Notes: a model not told the origin generated them from the sequence alone. Counted from the stretch's first letter, positions 32,779 to 41,433 are shown. The stretch: 64,000 nucleotides of DNA from JBBQER01 sp052148155 (GCA_052148155.1 JBKQIY010000251.1:97154-161153); one strand, 5' to 3'. Numbers and translations are program-made.

Positions 32779-34076
32779 CGTTGCGTTCCTTTCGCACGCG
32801 CGGTGTCGTCGGAGATGCGCAGCAGGATCGCGATCAGCGCGAAGTTCGCGACGAGCGACGAGCCGCCGTACGACACGAACGGGAGCGTGATACCGGTCAG
32901 CGGAATCACGCGGGTGACACCGCCGATGATCAGGAATGTTTGAAAGCCCAGAATCGTGGCGATGCCGGCCGCGAACAGCTTCGAGAACGGTCGGGTCGCG
33001 TCGGCCGCGATCCGAAAGGCGCTGCCGACCAGCAGCATGAACGCGGCGACGACACCGATCGTCCCGACCAGGCCGAGTTCCTCCCCAATCGCCGCGAACA
33101 CGAAATCGGTGGATGCGTTCGGAATGAGGGTGGGGCTGCCCAATCCGAGACCGGTGCCGGCGATGCCGCCGGACCCGAAGCCGTATTGGGCCTGGATGAT
33201 CTGATAGCCGTTGCCTTGGCGCGTCTTCCACGGATCGATCCACGTCTCGACTCGCACCCGGACATGTCCGAACAGGTGGTACGCCAGGACGGAACCGATC
33301 GCGAGGAGGACGAGCGTCCCGAGCAGGTACCAGCCCCGGCGCGTCGCGATGTAGAGCATCGCCGCGAACACGCCGAAGAAGAGCAACGACGTGCCGACGT
33401 CTTGTTCGTAGGCGAGGACCAAGAGCGCGACGCCCCACGCCAGGAGCAGCGGGCCGAGGTCGCGCGGCGAAGGCAGGTAGTGGCGCCCGATCTGGATGCG
33501 TCCCTGCGTGAGCAGTTCACGTTTGTCGACGAGGTACGCGGCGAAGAACGCGACGAGCAGCACTTTGGCGATCTCGCTCGGTTCGAACGTGATGGGGCCC
33601 AGCGCCACCCACAACCGGCCGCCCTGGACGGTACGGCCGATCTTCGGCGCCAGCGGCAGCAGCAGCGCCCCGAGGCCGATCATGGCGACCGTGTAGCGGT
33701 AACGCTCGAACAACCGGACGTCGCGTACGACTGCGAGCGTGATCACGAACACGCCGATACCGATCGCGACCCAGATCGACTGCACCCGGGCCTGTTGATG
33801 ATCGAGCCGCGCGATCATCACGAAGCCGATCCCGTTCAACAGCGCCGCGAGAGGAAGCAGCGTCGCGTCCGCGTAGGGAGCGAAGCGCCGGATCGCGAGA
33901 TGGGCGACGAGATACAGACCGAACACCCATGCGAGCAGGGCATCGAGGCCAGGCGGAAGCGCCGGTCCGTTGGCCAGCGCGACCAGGATGTATCCGCCGA
34001 CCGCGATGATCACGACGAGCACGCCGAGCGACAGCTCCGCGTGACGGCGTTGGCGGGCGATCGGCGCGAGGGCCAC
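32775..34076 (-). CDS. rodA: SEDS-family peptidoglycan glycosyltransferase RodA/FtsW
   Basis: 433-residue polytopic membrane protein that polymerises lipid II into glycan strands with its PBP partner. At least ten hydrophobic helices are visible. Family marks include GARLWVALG-type GGRLWVALGPITFEPSE with its conserved PSE, and the late segments ATRRGWY, GSGGIAGTGLGLG and DFVFAAIGEELGLVG near the C-terminus. The GTG at 34076 begins three bases after the pstP stop and is the choice that removes a polar upstream extension. Followed by pbpA with a four-base overlap. Confidence 0.9.
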   Translation of the reverse strand: MALAPIARQRRHAELSLGVLVVIIAVGGYILVALANGPALPPGLDALLAWVFGLYLVAHLAIRRFAPYADATLLPLAALLNGIGFVMIARLDHQQARVQSIWVAIGIGVFVITLAVVRDVRLFERYRYTVAMIGLGALLLPLAPKIGRTVQGGRLWVALGPITFEPSEIAKVLLVAFFAAYLVDKRELLTQGRIQIGRHYLPSPRDLGPLLLAWGVALLVLAYEQDVGTSLLFFGVFAAMLYIATRRGWYLLGTLVLLAIGSVLAYHLFGHVRVRVETWIDPWKTRQGNGYQIIQAQYGFGSGGIAGTGLGLGSPTLIPNASTDFVFAAIGEELGLVGTIGVVAAFMLLVGSAFRIAADATRPFSKLFAAGIATILGFQTFLIIGGVTRVIPLTGITLPFVSYGGSSLVANFALIAILLRISDDTARAKGTQR

Positions 34077-34078
34077 GG

Positions 34079-35317
34079 TCAGCGGGCGGTCGTGACAGTC
34101 GGGCGCGGCCGCTTCGCGCGCGACCTGACCTTGCGTTTGCGCCGCCGAGGTGTCGTCGTAGTCGTTGTGGTCGTCGTCGAGGTTGCCGCGACATCGGATT
34201 CGAGTGTCGCCACGAACTGCCGCGCCCCCGACAGTGATCCGCGCGCCGCGCCTTGCGCAACCCGGTCGTGATCGATCTGTGTGAGTTGGCTGTCGGTGAG
34301 CCGCGTCGATTGGTCGACGGTCGGGTTCCATCCGAGCACCCCGCCCGGCACGCCCTGGTAGATGACCACGTGATGTTTTGCGAAACCGACGTAGTACGAG
34401 CGGCGCGCGTACCAGGCCACGCCAGCGGTCGCGACCGCGAGCACGAGGACGAGCGGCAAGAAGAGCAGCAACGCACCGCGCACGCGGTGTCCCCGACGCG
34501 GGCGCGGCGGCGGCAAGGTCGGTGGTGGAAGCGGATCCGGCGCGGGAGGCATCACCCGCCGCGCGGCCGGCGGCGCGGCGAGCATCTCAGGATCCGGAGC
34601 GGACGCGGCGTCGACTTCGACGACGTCGATGACGACGACGCTCGTATTGTCTTCGCCGCCGGCCCGGTTCGCGGCGTCGACGAGGGCCTCGGCCGTGCGT
34701 TGAGGGTCGGCTTCGCTGCGCAGAAGACGCTCGACGTCGCGGTCGCGCACCATCGTCGTGAGCCCGTCGGAGCAGAGCAGCACTCGGTCGCCGGCCACGA
34801 CCTCGGTCGTGTAGAGGTCGACGTCGACAACGGTGTCGACGCCGAGCGCACGGGTGACGATCGCACGCTGCGGATGCGACTCGGCCTGTTCGGGGGTGAG
34901 ACGACCTTCGCGTACGAGTTCCTCGACGAGGCTGTGGTCGTCGGTGATTCGACGCAACGTGCCGTCGTGCAGCAGATACGCACGGGAGTCGCCCACATGA
35001 CCGATCAACAGCTGTCGCCCGCCCGCGACGACCACCGCCGTCATGGTGGTGCCCATACCGGTGAGTTCTTCGTCGCCCATCGCGCGGTCGATCACCGCCG
35101 AGTTGGCGCGGTCGATCGCGTCGCGCACGGAAAGACCTGCCGCGACAGAAGCTCGGAGTGCCTCGATGGCAGTACGGCTCGCGACCTCGCCGCCGCGGTG
35201 GCCGCCCATGCCGTCGGCGATCGCGTAGACCACGTGCTCATTGTCGACGAGGAACGAGTCTTCGTTGTTGGCGCGAACGAAACCGGTGTCGGTTGCCGAA
35301 CCCGCCGCGAGCCTCAT
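34079..35317 (-). CDS. pstP: PP2C-type serine/threonine phosphatase PstP
   Basis: 412-residue membrane-anchored metal-dependent phosphatase that reverses PknB phosphorylation. The catalytic domain (1-235) starts with NNEDSFLV and YAIADGMGGHRGGE (metal Asp at 35, DGMGGH 35-40), continues with LLCSDGLTTMV, and ends GGEDNTSVVVIDV. A Pro-rich linker, one helix (about 280-300) and an external C-terminal domain of about 110 residues, ending in a basic Thr-rich tail, follow. Its ATG overlaps the fhaB stop by four bases. Confidence 0.92.
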   Translation of the reverse strand: MRLAAGSATDTGFVRANNEDSFLVDNEHVVYAIADGMGGHRGGEVASRTAIEALRASVAAGLSVRDAIDRANSAVIDRAMGDEELTGMGTTMTAVVVAGGRQLLIGHVGDSRAYLLHDGTLRRITDDHSLVEELVREGRLTPEQAESHPQRAIVTRALGVDTVVDVDLYTTEVVAGDRVLLCSDGLTTMVRDRDVERLLRSEADPQRTAEALVDAANRAGGEDNTSVVVIDVVEVDAASAPDPEMLAAPPAARRVMPPAPDPLPPPTLPPPRPRRGHRVRGALLLFLPLVLVLAVATAGVAWYARRSYYVGFAKHHVVIYQGVPGGVLGWNPTVDQSTRLTDSQLTQIDHDRVAQGAARGSLSGARQFVATLESDVAATSTTTTTTTTTPRRRKRKVRSRAKRPRPTVTTAR

Positions 35318-35796
35318 CGATCGACCTCGAGGACGGTCTCGCCGACCTGCACCCGCGTCCCTTTGCTGACACGGGTGGGCTCGTGCACCTGTTCGCCGTC
35401 GACGAACGTGCCGTTGCGCGAGCCGAGATCCTCGACCCAGAGGGTTCCGTCACGATCGATCGCACGCGCGTGTACCTGCGACACGAACGTGTCGAACGCG
35501 AGTGGCACAGTGCATCCGCCGCCGCGGCCGAGGGTTGCCTCGCCGTCGATCGAGAACGCAGCGCCAGCTTCGGTCGGAGGTTCGACCAACACGAGCCGCC
35601 ACGGTTTGCGGCCCCGGGAGCGAGCATTGGGCGGCGCGGGTTCTGACGCGGCGCGTGCCGGAAGCGGCGCTGGAGCAGGCGCCGGCGCGGGCGTCCCCCG
35701 CAACTCGCGGGCCACGATCCAGACGACGCGCGCAAGAAACAGGTAGAGCACCGCGAGCAGGCAGAACTTCAAGAACGTGAGGACGGCGTTCGACAC
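35314..35796 (-). CDS. fhaB: Membrane-anchored FHA-domain protein FhaB
   Basis: 160-residue protein that binds phosphothreonine on PknB substrates and the PBP machinery. One N-terminal membrane helix (about residues 5-30), an Ala/Pro linker, then a forkhead-associated domain at about 80-158 with LGRGGGCTV, the phosphopeptide-binding SQVHARA and LGSRNGTFV. Six bases separate its start from fhaA's stop, and its own stop overlaps the pstP start (ATGA). Confidence 0.9.
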   Translation of the reverse strand: MSNAVLTFLKFCLLAVLYLFLARVVWIVARELRGTPAPAPAPAPLPARAASEPAPPNARSRGRKPWRLVLVEPPTEAGAAFSIDGEATLGRGGGCTVPLAFDTFVSQVHARAIDRDGTLWVEDLGSRNGTFVDGEQVHEPTRVSKGTRVQVGETVLEVDR

Positions 35797-35802
35797 CGCC
35801 CG

Positions 35803-36456
35803 TTACGACTCCTCGTAGCGGATCTCGGTTTCGCCCACGCCGATCACGTCGCCGTCGGTGAGCGTGTGCTCGGCCACCTTGACGCCGTTCACGATGGTGC
35901 CGTTAAGCGAGCTGAGGTCGACGACCTCGAAGCCCTGCTCCGCTCGCCGCACCTCGGCATGGTGGCGCGACACCTGCGAGTCCGACAGCGCGATCGCACA
36001 GTCGGGCAGACGGCCGATCCGCACCGGATCGTCACCGAGCTCGATCCGCAAACCGTCGGGGAGGACCAACGCGCCGGCCGAACCGGCTGCGCCCTCCACG
36101 ATGGTGGCATCGACGTCGAGATCGCCGACTCGCAACGCCGGGTCGGCGGCCAGTTCCACCTCGACCGGTCCGACGAAGTGGTAGTCGGATTCGCGGGCGC
36201 TTTCGCGGACGGTTTCGCAGAGTTCGCTCACGAGCGCGTCCTGAAAGCCTTCGAAGCGCTCCACGTCGACGTCGGAGATGTACACCACGAAATGATTGGG
36301 AATGACAGTCCCGTGCACTCCGAGCGTGCGGCCCGCGTCGAGCTCGCGAACGAGTCGACGGCCGATCTCGACAGGCTGCAGGCCGCTGCGAAACGCCTTG
36401 CCGAACCCACCCTCGACAAGCCGTTCGAGCCTGCGCTCGAACCGCTGGAGTCCCAT
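35803..36456 (-). CDS. fhaA: FHA-domain protein FhaA (DUF3662 + FHA)
   Basis: 217-residue cytosolic protein. The N-terminal DUF3662/FhaA_N domain (GLQRFERRLERLVEG to about 110) is joined to a C-terminal FHA domain (about 140-215; IGRLPDCAI, the phosphothreonine-binding SRHHAEV and LSSLNGTIVNG). In mycobacteria FhaA binds phosphorylated MviN/PknB partners to control peptidoglycan synthesis. The start ATG at 36456 is preferred over the one at 36462 because it lies eight bases after a TACGAT hexamer. First gene of the fhaA-mutY operon. Confidence 0.9.
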   Translation of the reverse strand: MGLQRFERRLERLVEGGFGKAFRSGLQPVEIGRRLVRELDAGRTLGVHGTVIPNHFVVYISDVDVERFEGFQDALVSELCETVRESARESDYHFVGPVEVELAADPALRVGDLDVDATIVEGAAGSAGALVLPDGLRIELGDDPVRIGRLPDCAIALSDSQVSRHHAEVRRAEQGFEVVDLSSLNGTIVNGVKVAEHTLTDGDVIGVGETEIRYEES

Positions 36457-36464
36457 TGCCATCG

Positions 36465-36470
36465 ATCGTA
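36465..36470 (-). promoter_or_regulatory. -10 hexamer TACGAT, leaderless start of the fhaA-pknB-mutY operon
   Basis: On the minus strand TACGAT is eight bases before the fhaA ATG at 36456. No Shine-Dalgarno sequence is present. It would drive a seven-gene transcript. Confidence 0.5.
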
Positions 36471-36503
36471 ATCGGTGGTCATGAGCTACCCTCGTCCGTT
36501 CAC

Positions 36504-36587
<84 letters not shown>

Positions 36588-36600
36588 CCCAGCTAGGACG

Positions 36601-37851
36601 TCAGGATGACGGCGGCGTCGCGCCGAACGCGCCTGCCTCGCGCGCGCGGGCGATCCGGTCGTCGTCCCATCCGAGTACCTCGCGCAGCACCGATTCGGTG
36701 TGTTGGCCAACGGTCGGGGCCATCGTCGGCTCCGGCAACGTTTCGTCGACGAACTTGATCGGTGTCGGGAGCATGTCGGCCCCGACGCGCGACGCGGGAA
36801 GCCACGGCATCCGGTCTTGGAACTGCGGATCGTCGCTGATCGTCTTCGGCGTGTTCGACGGCGCGATCGGAGTGTTGTGCTCCATGCCGAACGCAAGCCA
36901 CTCGGCCGACGAGCGTGACGCGAAGATCTCGCGCAGGATCGCGCGCAGTTCGGTGTTCCCGCGTGCATGATCTCCGAACTGTGCGCCGGGCCAACGTTCG
37001 AAGAGATCTTCTCGGGCCACGCCGACGCAGAAGTTCTTCCAGAATTCGCGTTCCGACGCCATGAACAAGACGTATCCGTCGGTCGTCGCGTAGAACTGAT
37101 ACCGGACCCCTGACTCCATGCCGGCCGTCCCGGGGGCGCGGCGCTCGTAGTCGTCGGCGGCGTTGCCGGTGACCTCCGACTCCGGACGTTCGTACGCTTT
37201 CCACGTCTCGCTGCGCAGCCAGTCGATCGCGGCCGCCGCGTCGGACTGGGCGATCTCAAGCTGGCAGCCCTCGCCGGTCCGCTGGGCGCGCCAGACGCCT
37301 GCGAGCAGCCCCAGCGCGCCGAACACGGGCCCGGCGTTGATGCCGATCGACACGTGCTCGGGCATGTAGGCGTCGCCGTTCTCATCAACTTTGGGCGCCA
37401 CGATCCCCGCCCACACGTCGTACGCGATGCCGTGGGAAGGCATGTCGCGGTACGGGCCGGTCATGCCGTAACCCGAAATCGTCACGAACACGATGCGGGG
37501 ATTGATCGCCCGCAACGTTTCGTACCCGAGCCCTCGGCGTTCGAGTCCGCCCGGGCGCATCGCTTCCACGACCGCGTCGGCGTCCCGGGCGAGCTCGAGG
37601 AACGCGTCACGGCCGGCGTCGGTACGGAGGTCGAGCACGACGCTGCGTTTGCCTCGGCTGATGTGCAAGAACAGCAGCGAGACACCGTTGACGATCGGCC
37701 ACGTCATCTGGCGTCCGTAGTCGCCTTGCGGCGGTTCGACCTTGATCACGTCGGCGCCGAGGTCGGCGAGGTTGGTGGTGAGCGCGCCCGGTCCGAGCAT
37801 CGACACCTCGATGACTCGCAGCCCGGCTAACGGTGCGTTGTCGTGTGACAT
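36601..37851 (-). CDS. CaiB/BaiF-type (class III) CoA transferase
   Basis: 416-residue CoA transferase of the CaiB/BaiF family. The N-terminal half has GLRVIEVSMLGPGALTT, LGADVIKVEPPQGD, then RGKRSVVLDLRTDAGR, all conserved in the interlocked-ring fold. The catalytic Asp is probably in AQSDAAAAIDWL (about residue 208-219), with NPRIVFVTISGYG ahead of it. It moves CoA between organic acids or acyl-CoA donors such as succinyl-CoA and substrates like carnitine, bile acids or branched acids. TAACGT eight bases before the ATG suggests a leaderless transcript. No partner acyl-CoA dehydrogenase is adjacent. Confidence 0.87.
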   Translation of the reverse strand: MSHDNAPLAGLRVIEVSMLGPGALTTNLADLGADVIKVEPPQGDYGRQMTWPIVNGVSLLFLHISRGKRSVVLDLRTDAGRDAFLELARDADAVVEAMRPGGLERRGLGYETLRAINPRIVFVTISGYGMTGPYRDMPSHGIAYDVWAGIVAPKVDENGDAYMPEHVSIGINAGPVFGALGLLAGVWRAQRTGEGCQLEIAQSDAAAAIDWLRSETWKAYERPESEVTGNAADDYERRAPGTAGMESGVRYQFYATTDGYVLFMASEREFWKNFCVGVAREDLFERWPGAQFGDHARGNTELRAILREIFASRSSAEWLAFGMEHNTPIAPSNTPKTISDDPQFQDRMPWLPASRVGADMLPTPIKFVDETLPEPTMAPTVGQHTESVLREVLGWDDDRIARAREAGAFGATPPSS

Positions 37852-37859
37852 GGCCGCCG

Positions 37860-37865
37860 ACGTTA
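37860..37865 (-). promoter_or_regulatory. -10 hexamer TAACGT, leaderless start of the CoA transferase gene
   Basis: TAACGT on the minus strand is eight bases before the ATG at 37851. Confidence 0.4.
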
Positions 37866-37919
37866 GCGGCGTGCGGACGCGGTACCGACCGGCGGCCCTG
37901 CACGTCTGCGCCCGGTTGT

Positions 37920-38255
37920 TCAGATCGTTGACGCCGGGTCGCCGGCGAGGCGGCGCATCGTCGCGTCGGCGGTGTAGGCGAGGGTGCGTTCGATTGCGTC
38001 CCGCCTCGAGTATGCGTGAACGTCGGCGACGGCCACCAGGTCGGCCGCGAGTCCGGGACGGCGTGACGGATTGTACGCGTCGACATTCGCGGTACAGACC
38101 TGCAGTTTGGCGGCGGTCGGCAGCGCGTCTTCGACCGCCGCGCGTCCGGAGCCTCCACCGCGCGACACCAGCCGGTGCAGTTCCGCCATCAGGCAGTCGA
38201 TCTCGGCTCGGGCGTCGTGCGCACCGACGTCACTTGGGGTGTGCAAGGTCTGCAT
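37920..38255 (-). CDS. Hypothetical protein of 111 residues
   Basis: Unrecognised. The predicted protein begins MQTLHTPSDVGAH, is helical, and has a balanced composition with mixed charges, unlike the Arg/Pro-rich noise of shadow frames. It contains two cysteines (DCLMAEL and LQVCTA) and no membrane helix or signal peptide. It fills an otherwise empty stretch and has no clear ribosome-binding site. Treated as a possible gene only. Confidence 0.45.
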   Translation of the reverse strand: MQTLHTPSDVGAHDARAEIDCLMAELHRLVSRGGGSGRAAVEDALPTAAKLQVCTANVDAYNPSRRPGLAADLVAVADVHAYSRRDAIERTLAYTADATMRRLAGDPASTI

Positions 38256-38345
38256 TGTCGCCTTCGTCGCCCGGGCCGGCCGGTGTCCCAGGGATCGGCG
38301 GCGCGAGCGCAGATCCTGAACTGGCGTGTTCGTGCCGACGTGCGC

Positions 38346-39023
38346 TCAGCCAGAACTTCCGGCCGCGTGTACGAGTTGGATCATCAACGCGATGATCCAA
38401 AACGATGCGCCGATGAAACCGAGGACGATCCCAGCGGTCGCGAATCCGGAGCCGGTCTGGCGTCCCCACGACTGCTTGATCTGATTGCGCGACACGAATC
38501 CGAGCACGATGGCGACGACCGAGCCGACGCCGCACAGCAGCCAGCCTCCGAGGCCGAGCACGAAGCTCGCGATGGCCAGACCGTTGGTATGCGGTGGCGC
38601 GTAGCCGTACCCGTAGCCGGGCCATGCGCCAGGCGCGCCGGGATACCCGGACGGGTACTGGCCGGGCGGATACTGCGGTTGCGGTCCCGCAGAGCCCGGT
38701 GGCGGATATTGCCCACTAGTTGTGCCGTAGCCGGCCCAAGGGTTCTGGCCCGGGGGTGGGCCAAGTTCGGGCGGCGCGAACGGATCCTGGGCGCCGCTCG
38801 GCGCGGACGGAGGTATGGAGGGTGGCGGTCCCCATTGCGGTGACGGCGCGGCCGGCGGCCCCCATGAGCTCGGTGGGCTCATCGGTGGGCTCATCGGTCC
38901 CGGCGATGGCGGAGCAGGCGTCGGGACGTCCGCGGGCGCCGAGGTTCCGGCCAGTGCGGTTCCGCACTTCCCGCAGAATCGTCGATGTTCGGCGACGCTG
39001 GCCCCGCAGTTGGGACACGTCAT
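38346..39023 (-). CDS. Zinc-ribbon, Pro/Gly-rich linker, two-helix membrane protein (DUF4190-like)
   Basis: 225-residue protein. The N-terminus is a zinc ribbon with CPNCG (Cys3, Cys6) and CGKCG (about 17-21). A 120-residue Pro/Gly/Tyr-rich linker follows, then two membrane helices at about 153-178 and 195-218, separated by a loop with SRNQIKQS, the pattern of the DUF4190 family of actinobacterial envelope proteins. A GGAG ribosome-binding site precedes the ATG. The role is unknown; such proteins are often general envelope components. Confidence 0.78.
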   Translation of the reverse strand: MTCPNCGASVAEHRRFCGKCGTALAGTSAPADVPTPAPPSPGPMSPPMSPPSSWGPPAAPSPQWGPPPSIPPSAPSGAQDPFAPPELGPPPGQNPWAGYGTTSGQYPPPGSAGPQPQYPPGQYPSGYPGAPGAWPGYGYGYAPPHTNGLAIASFVLGLGGWLLCGVGSVVAIVLGFVSRNQIKQSWGRQTGSGFATAGIVLGFIGASFWIIALMIQLVHAAGSSG

Positions 39024-39051
39024 GTGTGCTCCGTTCGCACTGACCGGGCGG

Positions 39052-39621
39052 TCAGTAGTCGATGCCTTTTTTGGCGAGGATGCCGGCGTCGTAGGCGTGC
39101 TTGATCTTGCGCATCTCGGTGACGGTGTCGGCGACCGCGATCAGCGCGTCCGGCGCGTCGCGGCCGGTCGCAACCACGTTGACCTGTTCGGGACGGTCGC
39201 GGATGGTCGCCACGACGTCGTCGGTGTCGATCCAGCCGCCCATCATCGGATAGGTGATCTCGTCGAGGACCACCAGGCGATGCGCGCCGGCCCGGATGAT
39301 GGTCTTGGCCTGTGCCCACGCCTCCCGCGCGACGGCCTGATCTTCGGTGAGGTCCTGCGAATCCCAGGTGAAGCCCGTCCCGAGCGTCAGCCACTCGACG
39401 CCCAGGCTGCGGGCGACCTCTTCCTCGCCGACGCGCCACTCGCCCGACTTCAAGAACTGCACCACCGCGACCCGCCATTGGCGAGCGACGGCGCGCATCA
39501 CGATCCCGAACGCCGCGGTCGATTTGCCTTTGCCGTCGCCGGTGTTCACCACCACAACCGATCGTGCGGCGCGGGCGCTGTCGGGGAGGTGATGCTCTGC
39601 GGGTGGTTCGACGGTTGTCAC
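39052..39621 (-). CDS. cobO: Cob(I)alamin adenosyltransferase (CobO/BtuR type)
   Basis: 189-residue ATP:corrinoid adenosyltransferase that makes adenosylcobalamin from cob(I)alamin. The P-loop variant NTGDGKGKSTAAFG lies at about 26-39; the family motifs QFLKSGEW, WDSQDL and LVVLDEITYPMMGGW follow, then VVATGRDAPDALI and the terminal KHAYDAGILAKKGIDY, which matches the BtuR consensus closely. No other cobalamin gene is adjacent, so it may serve scavenged corrinoids. Start GTG at 39621. Confidence 0.93.
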   Translation of the reverse strand: MTTVEPPAEHHLPDSARAARSVVVVNTGDGKGKSTAAFGIVMRAVARQWRVAVVQFLKSGEWRVGEEEVARSLGVEWLTLGTGFTWDSQDLTEDQAVAREAWAQAKTIIRAGAHRLVVLDEITYPMMGGWIDTDDVVATIRDRPEQVNVVATGRDAPDALIAVADTVTEMRKIKHAYDAGILAKKGIDY

Positions 39622-39644
39622 GTGCGCCTCGGGCGTACATTTCT

Positions 39645-39690
39645 GGTCGTGAAGGCATTTCCGGTCGTGAAGGCATTTCCGGTCGTGAAG
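39645..39690 (+). repeat. 18-bp tandem repeat, 2.6 copies, carrying repeated GTG start codons
   Basis: GGTCGTGAAGGCATTTCC occurs at 39645-39662 and 39663-39680, with a partial third copy at 39681-39690. Each copy holds a GTG in the reading frame of the downstream lipoprotein gene and a GAAGG that could act as ribosome-binding site for the next copy's GTG. Confidence 0.8.
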
Positions 39691-39948
39691 GTTTCACTGC
39701 GCGCGGCAATGATCGTACTCATCGCAGTGTCGGTGTCCGGCTGTGCGGCGAGCGGCTACGACGCAGCCGCGCTGAAGAGTCAGCTCATCAACGCGGGGCT
39801 CTCCGGCGCGGCCGCGGCGTGTGTGGTCGAGCACATGAGCCCCCGTTTCGGCGACGCCAGGCTCGGAGCGCACGCCGATCCCACCGCGGCCGAGATCGAC
39901 GCAGAACGCGCGCTTCTGAAAGCCTGCGGCGTTCGAGCTACGCGCTGA
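39685..39948 (+). CDS. Small lipoprotein of unknown function
   Basis: About 87 residues from the GTG at 39685; the ATG at 39709 gives 79. Either way the N-terminus is a signal peptide with a clear lipobox (IVLIAVSVSGC), so it is a lipid-anchored exterior protein. The mature part is about 65 residues, helical, with two further cysteines (AACVVEH, LKACGVR) that could form a disulfide. The start is uncertain because three in-frame GTG codons sit in a tandem repeat. Its last 11 bases overlap the end of pyrE convergently. Confidence 0.65.
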   Translation: MKVSLRAAMIVLIAVSVSGCAASGYDAAALKSQLINAGLSGAAAACVVEHMSPRFGDARLGAHADPTAAEIDAERALLKACGVRATR

Positions 39949-40480
39949 GCTCGTGCATCCGGAACAGCGGGAACAGCTCCAGGCCCTCGGCGGCGAGCTT
40001 CTCGGTGCCGCCCGATTCCCGGTCGATTACGCACACGACCGGTCCGAGCACCGCGCCGGCCGCCCGCAGCTCGACCGCGGCGTCGAGGATCGCCCCGCCC
40101 GACGTGACGACGTCTTCGACGATGCACAGCCGCTGCCCGGCAAGCTCGCCTCCTTCGGCGAGCCGGCAGGTGCCGTAGGTCTTGGCTTGTTTGCGGACGA
40201 AACGGGTCGGCAGGCCCGCGACCTGCGACATGATCGTGGCGAGGGGAATCCCGCCGAGCTCAAGCCCGGCCAGGGCATCCATCCCGGCCGGCACGAGGGG
40301 AACGCAGGCCGCGCCGATCGCCGCCAGCAGCTCCGGATCCGCCTCGAAGAGGTATTTGTCGAAGTATTCGTCGCTGATCACCCCCGACCGAAGCGTGAAC
40401 GTTCCGGTCAGGTGCGAGGCGGCGTAGATACGTGCCGCGAGCCTGACCCGATCGGTTTCGCGGTCGGTCGAAGGAGTCAT
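39938..40480 (-). CDS. pyrE: Orotate phosphoribosyltransferase
   Basis: 180-residue type I phosphoribosyltransferase that converts orotate and PRPP to OMP in pyrimidine synthesis. The N-terminal hood has the TGTFTLRSGVISDEYFDKY substrate segment, and the PRPP-binding loop reads RLCIVEDVVTSGGA (about 117-130). FVRKQAKTYGT carries the catalytic Lys region. It is a lone pyr gene here; TACTTT eight bases before its ATG suggests a leaderless transcript. Confidence 0.93.
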   Translation of the reverse strand: MTPSTDRETDRVRLAARIYAASHLTGTFTLRSGVISDEYFDKYLFEADPELLAAIGAACVPLVPAGMDALAGLELGGIPLATIMSQVAGLPTRFVRKQAKTYGTCRLAEGGELAGQRLCIVEDVVTSGGAILDAAVELRAAGAVLGPVVCVIDRESGGTEKLAAEGLELFPLFRMHELSA

Positions 40481-40488
40481 CGACGGTG

Positions 40489-40494
40489 AAAGTA
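40489..40494 (-). promoter_or_regulatory. -10 hexamer TACTTT, leaderless start of pyrE
   Basis: TACTTT on the minus strand is separated by eight bases from the ATG at 40480. Confidence 0.5.
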
Positions 40495-40658
40495 CCGCCG
40501 ATCACGTTGCCCGCGGGCTCCCGGGCGTGACGTTTACGGCGGTGAGCAGTTGACCGCCTTGCGCGCGCGGTCTACGGTCCTCGCTGCGGAGGCGGGGAGA
40601 ACACCGCGCCGGCCAGCCGCCGGAGACGGTTAGCGGCCAGGCACGGAGGGTGGTGCAC

Positions 40659-40690
40659 GGGATGACGGGACCGGGGGGACCCGTCATCCC
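40659..40690 (-). terminator. Strong hairpin after the phosphotransferase gene, no T run
   Basis: GGGATGACGGG (40659-40669) pairs perfectly with CCCGTCATCCC (40680-40690) around a 10-base G/C-rich loop, 42 bases past the stop of the gene at 40733. The stem extends imperfectly on both sides. It is the probable end of the three-gene dehydrogenase/synthetase operon. Confidence 0.55.
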
Positions 40691-40732
40691 GGTGCCCACT
40701 GCCGACAGATACGCGGCGTTTGTGCGGCCGGG

Positions 40733-41431
40733 TCAGCCTGCGATGCGGGCGCGTGCTCGCGCCGCGAGGCGCAAACACGCCGCGACCTCGATGGCCGTCA
40801 AGTGCGGGTCGAGCGCCTTAAGTGGTGCAGACCACGCGATTCGCTCGTCGAGCGAGGAGCCCTTGTAGCGGGCACCGAAGCTGCGAGCAAGGAACGCACG
40901 TGCCGGCGTCACCGCGCGGTTGAGCAGGCGCGAGCCCGGCATTTGCGGACAGGTCAACAACACGATCGTGACGGCAACGTCGGTCAACGCGAGTCCGCGT
41001 GCCGCGTTGGTCCAGTCGATCACGATCGGGCCCGCGGACGCGAGCATCACGTTCATCGGGTGTAGGTCGAGGTGCACGAGACGATCACCGCCGTCGAAGT
41101 CGGGTAACCATTCCGGCGCGGGGATCACATGCAAGCGGTCGTGAAGGTCGGCGAGCGCACGTGCGTAGTGCCCGACCATCCATGGCTTGCGCTGCATCGC
41201 GTCCATCATCATCGGACCGTCGATCCGTTCCATCACGATTTCGGTACCGCCCGCGCGCACGTCGTGGATCTGCGGTACGGGGTATCCGTGTTCGCGCGCG
41301 TAGGCCATCGTGCGCGCCTCACGTTCGATCACGCGGCCGTTCCGTGTTCGCCGTAACACGAGGCCCGGACCGTATTCGAAGATGTCGCCGTCGCGTCCGC
41401 TCGCTAACCGCTGGCCCGGTTCGACGGTCAC
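40733..41431 (-). CDS. Aminoglycoside-phosphotransferase-fold (APH) small kinase
   Basis: 232-residue protein of the APH/choline-kinase superfamily. The catalytic loop is HLDLHPMNVML (about 119-129) and the metal-binding Asp is in IVIDWTNA (about 137-144). The ATP-Lys candidate lies early, and GDIFEYGPGLVLRR is the nucleotide loop. It is at the shorter end of the family (usual range about 260-300), with a reduced C-terminal lobe. It follows the acyl-CoA synthetase gene by two bases in an operon, so it is more likely a metabolite kinase than an antibiotic-resistance enzyme. Confidence 0.75.
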   Translation of the reverse strand: MTVEPGQRLASGRDGDIFEYGPGLVLRRTRNGRVIEREARTMAYAREHGYPVPQIHDVRAGGTEIVMERIDGPMMMDAMQRKPWMVGHYARALADLHDRLHVIPAPEWLPDFDGGDRLVHLDLHPMNVMLASAGPIVIDWTNAARGLALTDVAVTIVLLTCPQMPGSRLLNRAVTPARAFLARSFGARYKGSSLDERIAWSAPLKALDPHLTAIEVAACLRLAARARARIAG

Positions 41432-41433
41432 GA

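Noticed and set aside
32781..34271. A 496-codon frame antisense to rodA
   Set aside because: Arg/Glu/Asp/Gln-rich mirror of a membrane protein; no motif, and rodA is certain.
40733..41431. Aminoglycoside resistance gene
   Set aside because: It lies in a metabolic operon, is short and lacks mobile context; the APH fold is widespread in metabolite kinases.
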